Shown: piece after piece, positions 1-5,384 of the stretch
How positions within the stretch are numbered: the stretch's first letter is position 1
Layout: every line of letters starts with the position of its first letter
Assembly: GCA_910583815.1 (NCBI GenBank)
Contig: CAJTZB010000050.1
Coordinates: 1-14,811 of the forward strand
Length of the DNA: 14,811 nucleotides
From: an uncultured Lachnospiraceae bacterium
GTDB taxonomy: Bacteria; Bacillota; Clostridia; Lachnospirales; Lachnospiraceae
Direction: 5' to 3'
Made by a program: the position numbers and the translations under genes
The notes under the pieces: model-generated
The model's input: the letters and a program-made list of their open reading frames with translations, nothing else
Told to the model about the DNA's origin: nothing
Database searches by the model: none

Positions 1-318
1 AACACCTTCGTATGTGATTTTCAAGAATTTCCACTGCCACAGAACCTCGCCATTTGTTAAAAACAGATTGAACGTAACTGTGAATACCATTAATACAACA
101 ATTGTTTTCAGTCCCTTGACAATAAAGCGGAACGGAACTTTGGAAAGCCGGATAGCAGACGCAAGAAAAATCCCTGCAATCAGGTATCCCACGAAACTGT
201 CAAACAAAAACAGAGATATAATAAAGGTAAGCGTTCCAAGCAGCTTTACCCTTGGGTCAAGCCGGTGCAGAACAGAATCTGCCGGATAATATTGTCCTAT
301 TGTAATATCTCGAATCAT
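1..318 (-). CDS. ecfT: Energy-coupling factor transporter transmembrane protein EcfT (N-terminal part; gene runs off the left edge)
   Basis: EcfT is the membrane scaffold of ECF importers: it joins the EcfA1/EcfA2 ATPases to interchangeable substrate-binding S proteins that take up vitamins or metals. Visible here are the first 106 residues, beginning MIRDITIGQYYPADS. The motif LHRLDPRVKL, about residues 17-26, is the conserved EcfT start that precedes the first helices. Hydrophobic helices follow (LLGTLTFIISLFLF; VGYLIAGIFLASA), then SKVPFRFIVKGLK and another helix. The full protein is usually about 265 aa, so roughly 60% lies outside the window. The start at 318 is chosen because GAGAGG sits 4 nt upstream; an in-frame ATG 12 nt earlier is embedded in that Shine-Dalgarno sequence and is less likely. 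It lies 38 nt after the ecfA2 stop and is surely cotranscribed with it. The identification is firm. Confidence 0.93.
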   Translation of the reverse strand, partial: MIRDITIGQYYPADSVLHRLDPRVKLLGTLTFIISLFLFDSFVGYLIAGIFLASAIRLSKVPFRFIVKGLKTIVVLMVFTVTFNLFLTNGEVLWQWKFLKITYEGV

Positions 319-322
319 ATTT

Positions 323-347
323 CCTCTCATTCTGCCGCATAAACGGC
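323..347 (-). repeat. Intercistronic hairpin plus RBS element, copy 2 (ecfA2-ecfT gap)
   Basis: Read on the minus strand, a 5-bp stem (TGCCG/CGGCA, loop of 6) is followed directly by AGAATGAGAGG, which contains the ecfT ribosome binding site. Sixteen bases (323-338) are identical to 1219-1234 in the ecfA1-ecfA2 gap. No U-run follows the stem, so it is not an intrinsic terminator. It may set translation initiation or mRNA processing between cistrons; that is inference. Confidence 0.6.
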
Positions 348-356
348 ATTTTGCTC

Positions 357-1214
357 CTAGACCTTCTCTCGCTTCCACCAAGCAAGCAGGAGCTCTTTTG
401 CCTCTTCTACAGTTGTCGCATCCTCATCCAAAGGCACTCCTTGCTCACGCAGGGCATGGGAAAGGTAAGTTACCTGCGGCGCTGCCAGTCCGATGCCTTC
501 CAATTCTCTGCTATGTGCAAATACTTCTTTTGGCGTACCGTCAAAGCGGACGCTGCCATGATCCATTACAATCAGGCGGTCTACATATTTTGCCACATCT
601 TCCATACTGTGTGACACTAAAATAACTGTAATTTTTCGCTCTTTCTGAATATGTGCAATCTGTTCCAGTATTTCATCTCGTCCCATTGGGTCAAGACCCG
701 CCGTCGGCTCATCCAAAATAAGCACTTCCGGCTTCATTGCCAGTACTCCTGCAATTGCCACACGGCGCTTCTGTCCGCCAGACAGCTCAAACGGAGATGC
801 ATCATAAAGTTCCTCTGGTATGCCTACCATTTTAATTGCCTCAAACGTCCGAAGCTGGACTTCGAGCTGCGGCAGTTTCTGGTTCTTTGGGCCAAACTCC
901 ACGTCCTTGACGATGGTCGTCTCAAACAGCTGATGTTCCGGATACTGAAATACCAAACCGACTTTGGAACGAAGCTCTTTCATGCTGAAATCTTCATCAT
1001 AAATATCACGGCCGTTAAAATAAATAATGCCGCTTGTCGCCTTAAGCAGCCCATTCAGATGCTGAATCAGCGTTGATTTCCCGGAACCAGTATGCCCAAT
1101 CAGCCCGATAAACTGCCCATCCGGAATTTCCAGACAGACATCTTTGAGTGCATGTTTTTCATAAGCCGTCCCCTGACTGTAAATATAATTTAGGTGGTCA
1201 ATATAAATTGCCAT
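357..1214 (-). CDS. ecfA2: Energy-coupling factor transporter ATP-binding protein EcfA2
   Basis: One of the two ABC ATPases that power ECF-type uptake. It forms a heterodimer with EcfA1 on the cytoplasmic face of EcfT. The 285-aa product has every ABC motif: Walker A GHTGSGKST (residues 40-48), Q-loop VFQYPEHQ with Q90, signature LSGGQ (144-148), Walker B VLILDEP (164-170, catalytic E169), D-loop GLDP (173-176) and H-loop H202. The opening MAIYIDHLNYIYSQGTAYE and the phrase DGQFIGLIGHTGSGKSTL are typical of EcfA2 rather than EcfA1. The start at 1214 is preferred over an in-frame ATG at 1226 because the latter lies inside the Shine-Dalgarno (ATGAGAGG). It is flanked by ecfA1 and ecfT with gaps of 38 nt on each side. 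Length is normal for the family and nothing is missing. Confidence 0.95.
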   Translation of the reverse strand: MAIYIDHLNYIYSQGTAYEKHALKDVCLEIPDGQFIGLIGHTGSGKSTLIQHLNGLLKATSGIIYFNGRDIYDEDFSMKELRSKVGLVFQYPEHQLFETTIVKDVEFGPKNQKLPQLEVQLRTFEAIKMVGIPEELYDASPFELSGGQKRRVAIAGVLAMKPEVLILDEPTAGLDPMGRDEILEQIAHIQKERKITVILVSHSMEDVAKYVDRLIVMDHGSVRFDGTPKEVFAHSRELEGIGLAAPQVTYLSHALREQGVPLDEDATTVEEAKELLLAWWKREKV

Positions 1215-1218
1215 TGTG

Positions 1219-1244
1219 CCTCTCATTCTGCCGCCATAGGCGGC
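1219..1244 (-). repeat. Intercistronic hairpin plus RBS element, copy 1 (ecfA1-ecfA2 gap)
   Basis: On the minus strand a perfect 6-bp stem, GCCGCC/GGCGGC with a 3-nt loop (1230-1244), runs straight into AGAATGAGAGG, the ecfA2 ribosome binding site. The whole 38-nt gap resembles the ecfA2-ecfT gap, and 1219-1234 is identical to 323-338. The stem sequences differ between copies but the ability to pair is kept. No U-run follows, so termination is unlikely. Confidence 0.65.
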
Positions 1245-1252
1245 TTTCCGCT

Positions 1253-2107
1253 CTATGCCTTTAACGCCTCTATTGCCTCTGTAAATTCTTTGATGGTCAA
1301 AATTCCGTCCGGCAACGGCATGCCTTCCTTCTGAAGCTCATATGCCAGTTCTGTTACCTGCGGCACATCCAAACGATGCGCCTTTAATTCCTCCACATGG
1401 GAAAACACCTCTCTTGGCGTTCCCTGCATCACAATTTTTCCGTCATCCATCACAATTACTTTGTCTGCATGAATGACCTCATCCATATAATGTGTAATCA
1501 GCAGTATTGTCACATGCTCCGCCCGATTCAGCTCATGCAGCGTGCGAAGCACTTCTTTTCTGCCATCCGGATCAAGCATCGCAGTCGGCTCGTCCAACAC
1601 AATGCATCTCGGACGCATTGCCATAATGCCTGCAATTGCCACACGCTGCTTCTGTCCCCCAGAGAGCTTATTGGGAGAATGGCTGCGGTACTCTGTCATT
1701 CCTACCGCACTCAGGCTCTCTTCTACCCGCTTCCAGATTTCTTCCGTTGGAATCCCAAGATTTTCTGGTCCAAACGCAACATCCTCTTCCACAACTGATG
1801 CAATAATCTGGTTGTCCGGATTCTGAAATACCATTCCAGCAGACTGCCTGATGTCCCAAAGATGTTCCGGCTCTGCCGTATTCATGCCGTTTACATATAA
1901 TGTCCCCTCTGTCGGCTCCAAAATTGCATTAATCTGCTTTGCAATCGTCGATTTGCCCGAACCATTGTGTCCCAAAATTGCCACAAAGTCACCTGCTTTG
2001 ACATCCAGGGTCACACCGTCCACTGCGCGGGTAATGCCTTCTACATTTCCCTCTTCATCCCGGCGGATATATTCATATGCAAGATTTTTCGCTTCTATCA
2101 TTTCCAT
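1253..2107 (-). CDS. ecfA1: Energy-coupling factor transporter ATP-binding protein EcfA1
   Basis: The partner ATPase of EcfA2 in the ECF module; it hydrolyses ATP to drive substrate import through EcfT. The 284-aa product shows Walker A GHNGSGKST (residues 46-54), Q-loop VFQNPDNQ with Q95, signature LSGGQ (148-152), Walker B CIVLDEP (catalytic E173), D-loop MLDP and H-loop H206. The N-terminal YEYIRRDEEGNVEGI is characteristic of clostridial EcfA1. Two starts are possible, six bases apart: ATG at 2107, which matches the usual family N-terminus, and ATG at 2101, for which AGGG lies 9 nt upstream and which is better placed for the ribosome. It is first of the ecf genes and follows the MATE gene by about 53 nt. 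A candidate promoter at 2148-2176 suggests it can be expressed separately from the MATE gene. Confidence 0.95.
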   Translation of the reverse strand: MEMIEAKNLAYEYIRRDEEGNVEGITRAVDGVTLDVKAGDFVAILGHNGSGKSTIAKQINAILEPTEGTLYVNGMNTAEPEHLWDIRQSAGMVFQNPDNQIIASVVEEDVAFGPENLGIPTEEIWKRVEESLSAVGMTEYRSHSPNKLSGGQKQRVAIAGIMAMRPRCIVLDEPTAMLDPDGRKEVLRTLHELNRAEHVTILLITHYMDEVIHADKVIVMDDGKIVMQGTPREVFSHVEELKAHRLDVPQVTELAYELQKEGMPLPDGILTIKEFTEAIEALKA

Positions 2108-2147
2108 TTGCCCTGTCTCATCCTTACTGCTTCAAAATCTGTGGATA

Positions 2148-2176
2148 ATCATAGCATACTTTATTGCGTTGCACAA
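2148..2176 (-). promoter_or_regulatory. Candidate promoter for ecfA1-ecfA2-ecfT
   Basis: On the minus strand: -35-like TTGTGC (2171-2176), exactly 17 bp, then extended -10 TGCTATGAT (hexamer TATGAT at 2148-2153, TGC at 2154-2156). The -10 matches consensus at 5 of 6 positions and has the TGn extension that can compensate for the weak -35 (3 of 6). It overlaps the last codons of the MATE gene and would start transcription near 2141, about 35-40 nt before ecfA1. No terminator is seen after the MATE stop, so read-through is also possible. Confidence 0.5.
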
Positions 2177-3543
2177 TAGGTCCGCTTGATTCTTTTTACC
2201 TCAATCAAAAGAATCAAAACTGCCAGCAGCCCACTGCATACGTTGCTGACCCCCATTACGATACCGGCACTGGAACTTCCAAGGTCAGTAAACGTCTGCA
2301 GCGCCCATAACACAGGGATACGGAATACAAATACTCTGCAAAAGTTCATGACCAGAGTGATTTTTGTCCGTCCAAATCCATATAAAAGCCCAAGCACTGC
2401 CGAGTTGATGCCAAGCGGAATCGCACCAAGCGCTTCATAGCAGTAGATTCCTGCAATCATTTCGGCAAACTCCAAATCGCCTCCCGCAAACATCCGGGTA
2501 ATCGGGCCGACAAACAGCAAAGAGAATGTCATCAGCACTGCGCCAAGCCCAATGTTGATTCCCAACGTCCACCAAAATGCCTGCAACGCCCTTTTGGGTT
2601 TTCCACCACCCAAATTCTGGCTGATAACAGCAGAAGCACCTTCCTGAAATCCATTTTGGGGCGTAGTAGTAATCCCACCGATATTATTTGATATTCCAAG
2701 TGCTCCTACGGTAAGCTCGCCGTAAACGGTGCTCATGGAATTGACTACGACCTTCCCCAGCGAAAATGCCATTTTCTCTACCATGACAGGGAACGAAAGC
2801 CGAAGCATAGGAGCCATAATGTTCCACTTCATTGAAATTGCTTTTAAGGAAAAACCAAACGCATTGTCCTTTTGATTCAGATTGATTACAGCCGCTAAAA
2901 ACAGCAACCCTTGGGAAATCAGCGTGGCCATTGAAATTAGAGTAATCCCGCCTGAAAGCCCATATACAAACCATGCCGTCAATCCTAATTTCATAAGAAT
3001 CACTGCCATGTTCAGACGCAGAATGCGCCCCGAATTCCCCCTTGCCCGTTCAATCGCAATATAGACATTGTTAAAAAACGTAACTACAAGGGCAAACAGC
3101 TCTATGACAAAATAGGTGCTTCCCTCTTTAATACCCTCTTCCGGTGTATTCATCAGCCTCAAAAAGCCTGCTGCATTCGGGGCAAGAACCAAGAGCAACG
3201 CAGCACCTAATACCGCACACATGGCAAACAATGTGCTTACTCTGCGTTTGACCAGTTCAAACTGTCCGGCTCCATAAGCCTGACTCACTTTGATGCTTGC
3301 CCCTACCGCCAGCCCTCCTCCAAGGGCGGAAAGCGTCAAATTGATTTGAGACAGATAAGCGACCGCTGACACAGCCGAAGGGCTGATATGTGCCGCCATC
3401 ATAGAATCCAATATCTTAAACAGCTGATTCAGGCTTTGGTACAGCGCCAAAGGAAGGCTTACCCGCAAAACAACCTTCCAGACAGGCGCGCCAAGGGAAA
3501 AGGCTAAAAATTTCTCATCCTTCTTTGATAATTCAGCTTTCAT
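2161..3543 (-). CDS. MATE family efflux transporter
   Basis: A 460-aa polytopic membrane protein of the multidrug and toxic compound extrusion family, which exports organic compounds by cation (Na+ or H+) antiport. About twelve hydrophobic segments are visible, arranged as two halves. The first half has PLALYQSLNQLFKILDSMMAAH and VSAVAYLSQINLTLSALGGGLAVGASIKVSQAYGAG; the second half mirrors it with FPVMVEKMAFSLGKVVVNSM and GALGISNNIGG followed by GFQEGASAVISQNLGGGKPKRA. The paired 'SQ..GAG / SQNLGGG' regions are typical of MATE proteins. The start at 3543 (MKAELSKK) is preferred because AGGA lies 8 nt upstream; the earlier in-frame ATG at 3558 lies within that Shine-Dalgarno region. It diverges from the AraC-type regulator, which may control it. 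The substrate cannot be told from sequence. Confidence 0.92.
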   Translation of the reverse strand: MKAELSKKDEKFLAFSLGAPVWKVVLRVSLPLALYQSLNQLFKILDSMMAAHISPSAVSAVAYLSQINLTLSALGGGLAVGASIKVSQAYGAGQFELVKRRVSTLFAMCAVLGAALLLVLAPNAAGFLRLMNTPEEGIKEGSTYFVIELFALVVTFFNNVYIAIERARGNSGRILRLNMAVILMKLGLTAWFVYGLSGGITLISMATLISQGLLFLAAVINLNQKDNAFGFSLKAISMKWNIMAPMLRLSFPVMVEKMAFSLGKVVVNSMSTVYGELTVGALGISNNIGGITTTPQNGFQEGASAVISQNLGGGKPKRALQAFWWTLGINIGLGAVLMTFSLLFVGPITRMFAGGDLEFAEMIAGIYCYEALGAIPLGINSAVLGLLYGFGRTKITLVMNFCRVFVFRIPVLWALQTFTDLGSSSAGIVMGVSNVCSGLLAVLILLIEVKRIKRTYCATQ

Positions 3544-3736
3544 AAAAACAATCCTCATTTCTTCTGTTGTTCACTACTTTACTTGTAAGCATGTTTATGA
3601 TATAACAAAAGAAAACGTAATTATACGGATTTTTTAAGGAATTTATTATAATAATACAGATTTTTTATTCTATTATATTAGGTCATTGGCATTGGTGTAC
3701 AGACGAACTGTTCACCATATAAGGAGGATGAAAACT
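3544..3736. promoter_or_regulatory. Divergent promoter region between the MATE and AraC-type genes
   Basis: This 193-nt AT-rich gap must hold the promoters of both genes. A perfect TATAAT lies on the plus strand at 3647-3652 (towards the regulator) and another on the minus strand at 3620-3625 (towards the MATE gene). Neither has a good -35 hexamer at 16-18 bp, which would fit activator-dependent promoters. A direct repeat described separately overlaps or adjoins both. The regulator RBS AAGGAGG is at 3721-3727. Confidence 0.45.
3623..3667. repeat. 14-bp direct repeat spaced 31 bp: possible AraC-type operator
   Basis: Two copies of ATAC(G/A)GATTTTTTA, at 3623-3636 and 3654-3667, differ at one base. 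Their 31-bp centre-to-centre distance is about three helical turns, so both copies face the same side of the DNA. AraC-family proteins commonly bind direct repeats in phase with the helix. The sites lie between the divergent genes and next to both TATAAT boxes. Assignment to the adjacent regulator is inference. Confidence 0.4.
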
Positions 3737-4576
3737 ATGCCGGAAGGTATTTTTCAAGATAACATCGACCGCTTTACCATAGACCGGCTTAAGCGTACTG
3801 CGGATTTTTCTATGGGCGCCCCCCATTACCACCCTTATTATGAACTGTACTACCTTTGCTCCGGACAGTGCCGGATGTTTATACACAACACAATTTATTA
3901 TGCCGCCCCCGGCGATATTTTTTTAATTCCTCCATCCAGGCTCCATCGCACTATATATGGAGACGGCAAAGGTGCGGACCGGTATGACATCCGTTTTATC
4001 CCTCCGTATTTATCAATGTTTTCAGAGCATGGTTCTAAAGGACTGGATGAAATTTTCTCTTGCCCTAAACTGACAGTTCCGATGGCAAAGCGCCCCGGCT
4101 TTGAACTGCTCCTTGCCAAAATGAAGAAGGAAACTTCCCGCCCTGATGCCTACTCGCAGCTGCAGACGAAGAGCCTTCTCATACAGCTGCTCATCAGCCT
4201 TGCCCGATTGGAACATCAGATGCAGGTTCCGGCCATCCAGTCTCTAAACCAAGCCGATGAAGCGATTCAGGAAGCCGTCCACTACATCCACCGCTTCCAC
4301 CGCCAAACCGTATCTCTCCGGTCAGCAGCACAGGCCGCCCACATGAGTACATCCTATTTTTCAAAAAAATTCAAGGAAACTACCGGATTTGGATTCAAGG
4401 AATATCTGACCCATCTTCGGATTCAGGACAGCGAAAATCTCTTAAAAACTACGCCTCTGTCAATTACAGAAGTCGCTTTGGCCTGTGGGTTTTCTGATGG
4501 GAACTACTTTGGTGATGCCTTCCGGAAAATAAAAGGGATGTCTCCCAATCAATACCGAAAGCAAAAAGAGCAGTGA
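3737..4576 (+). CDS. AraC family transcriptional regulator with N-terminal cupin domain
   Basis: A 279-aa DNA-binding regulator. The N-terminal part (about residues 15-100) is an AraC-type cupin sensor: the HYHPYYELYYLCSG stretch (30-43, with H30 and H32) and APGDIFLIPPSRLHR (57-71) are typical. The C-terminal 100 residues form the double helix-turn-helix. The first HTH lies around 192-213 (LRSAAQAAHMSTSYFSKKFK) and the second around 242-263 (ITEVALACGFSDGNYFGDAF), ending in the family hallmark KGMSPNQYRK. The start at 3737 is chosen because AAGGAGG (3721-3727) is 9 nt upstream; the in-frame ATG at 3728 abuts the Shine-Dalgarno, and starts further upstream lack one. It diverges from the MATE gene, the most likely target. 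The ligand is unknown; cupin AraC proteins often sense sugars or small metabolites, but this one could sense a toxic compound. Confidence 0.93.
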   Translation: MPEGIFQDNIDRFTIDRLKRTADFSMGAPHYHPYYELYYLCSGQCRMFIHNTIYYAAPGDIFLIPPSRLHRTIYGDGKGADRYDIRFIPPYLSMFSEHGSKGLDEIFSCPKLTVPMAKRPGFELLLAKMKKETSRPDAYSQLQTKSLLIQLLISLARLEHQMQVPAIQSLNQADEAIQEAVHYIHRFHRQTVSLRSAAQAAHMSTSYFSKKFKETTGFGFKEYLTHLRIQDSENLLKTTPLSITEVALACGFSDGNYFGDAFRKIKGMSPNQYRKQKEQ

Positions 4577-4606
4577 ACCGTTTCCAAGAAAACAAATTCA
4601 CTGCTC
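4561..4606 (-). terminator. Intrinsic terminator of the 152-aa membrane protein gene, overlapping the AraC-type gene end
   Basis: A perfect 10-bp inverted repeat, GAGCAGTGAA (4568-4577) and TTCACTGCTC (4597-4606), encloses a 19-nt loop. Read on the minus strand the stem is followed at once by TTTTT (4563-4567), as expected for a terminator of the gene ending at 4617. The far arm covers the AraC-type gene stop codon. On the plus strand no U-run follows, so termination of the AraC-type transcript here is less certain. Confidence 0.6.
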
Positions 4607-4616
4607 ATGGCAGGTA

Positions 4617-5075
4617 TTATAAAAAAAAATTCACCACCCCATACACCACATGGCACACCATAAACGCCGCTGCAAAAACAAAAGAAAACGCATTTTTCCT
4701 TGCAGCCGAAAACGCAATGAATGCCATGCATGGTGCAATGCATAAATCCAAAATAACGAGGGAACTTGCTATGCCTGTATAGTACAGTCCCCATCCGATA
4801 TAATACAATGCCACAAATAAAGCGACCGCAAGCTTAAATTTCGTACCCATTGGCCTTTTTGCTTGGGTATTTTTTACCATGCAAAGTGCTGCTGCCAGCA
4901 ATACTTGAAAACATTGCGCAGCCATGTCCAGTATCGGAGTGATGGATTCCCTGCGCAGCACATCATTTGGCGTCGGAACTGCAAACCACAGAAAATTTGG
5001 CAGCATAACAACTGCAAATAAAATCAATCCCCCTGCTTCAAAACCAATTTTATATACATTCCATCTGATTTCCAT
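4617..5075 (-). CDS. Small integral membrane protein of unknown function
   Basis: A 152-aa protein with about five predicted membrane helices, roughly residues 13-33, 48-68, 81-100, 105-123 and 128-148. The loops are short and lysine/arginine residues flank the helices (for example MVKNTQAKRPMGTKFK between helices 2 and 3). The stretch MLPNFLWFAVPTPNDVLR after helix 1 and the closing VCHVVYGVVNFFL give it the look of a conserved small membrane protein family, but I do not recognise a characterised function. The start at 5075 (MEIRWN) is preferred: GAGG lies 8 nt upstream, while the ATG at 5081 has only 2 nt. It is a single-gene unit with its own promoter (5233-5261) and terminator (4561-4606), convergent with the AraC-type gene. 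A long T-run near the stop codon encodes the final NFFL. Confidence 0.8.
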   Translation of the reverse strand: MEIRWNVYKIGFEAGGLILFAVVMLPNFLWFAVPTPNDVLRRESITPILDMAAQCFQVLLAAALCMVKNTQAKRPMGTKFKLAVALFVALYYIGWGLYYTGIASSLVILDLCIAPCMAFIAFSAARKNAFSFVFAAAFMVCHVVYGVVNFFL

Positions 5076-5077
5076 TT

Positions 5078-5197
5078 TCATAACCTCATTGTCTTTTTGT
5101 TCTCTTTCCTTTGCAGCCTTCTCTCTTGTTGCTTCTGGCCACCGGACAGCTTGGAGGCCTTTCTATGCATCAAACCGCTCCGTCCAACCTGTTCAAT
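5078..5197 (-). pseudogene. ABC-ATPase signature-region remnant or leader peptide upstream of the membrane protein gene
   Basis: The minus-strand frame ending at TGA (5078-5080) reads IEQVGRSGLMHRKASKLSGGQK, then a basic tail QQERRLQRKENKKTMRL. The first part closely resembles the region before and including the LSGGQ signature of export-type ABC ATPases (family pattern: EQVGL...HRKASKLSGGQKQRVAIARAL), but the expected VAIARAL does not follow. No Walker motifs occur nearby and a TAA closes the frame upstream. So it is most likely a decayed fragment. An alternative is a real 30-aa leader peptide from ATG 5170: GGAG lies 7 nt upstream, and its stop codon overlaps the ATG at 5081 of the next gene (ATGA). 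It lies in the transcribed leader of the 152-aa gene. Confidence 0.45.
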
Positions 5198-5232
5198 GTA
5201 CTTTTTTCCTGCACTTTTGCCTATGCTTTACT

Positions 5233-5261
5233 ATATTACCGCGTCACATAACTGTTGTCAA
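5233..5261 (-). promoter_or_regulatory. Sigma-A-type promoter for the 152-aa membrane protein gene
   Basis: On the minus strand a perfect -35 TTGACA (5256-5261) is separated by exactly 17 bp from TAATAT (5233-5238), which matches the -10 consensus at 4 of 6 positions. Transcription would begin near 5226, giving a leader of about 150 nt before the start codon at 5075. This is the clearest promoter in the window. Confidence 0.65.
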
Positions 5262-5324
5262 TGTTTTTGAGCTGTAGTACGATTCCTGCAGAGCATTTTT
5301 GTTTTATAGGACGCAGTATCCCAT

Positions 5325-5372
5325 GAAGCAAGAAAAGAGGCAGTGCACCTGCACTGCCTCTTTTCTTGCTTC
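5325..5372 (-). terminator. Long symmetrical terminator stem-loop after the DUF4132 gene
   Basis: A perfect 23-bp inverted repeat with a 2-nt centre (5348-5349), starting 12 nt past the DUF4132 stop codon. The inner GC-rich part (GAGGCAGTGCA/TGCACTGCCTC) is flanked by A-rich sequence on one side and TTTTCTTGCTT on the other. On either strand the RNA therefore forms a stable hairpin running into a U-rich tract. It should end the DUF4132 operon transcript and could act in both directions. Confidence 0.75.
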
Positions 5373-5384
5373 TGGTTTGCTTAT

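Noticed and set aside
651..1076. A 141-codon plus-strand open frame opposite ecfA2
   Set aside because: It is antisense to the conserved Walker B and signature regions of ecfA2 and has no recognisable features.
1230..1244. GC-rich hairpin as a possible terminator between ecfA1 and ecfA2
   Set aside because: No U-run follows on the minus strand; instead the ecfA2 RBS follows immediately, so it is better seen as an intercistronic element.
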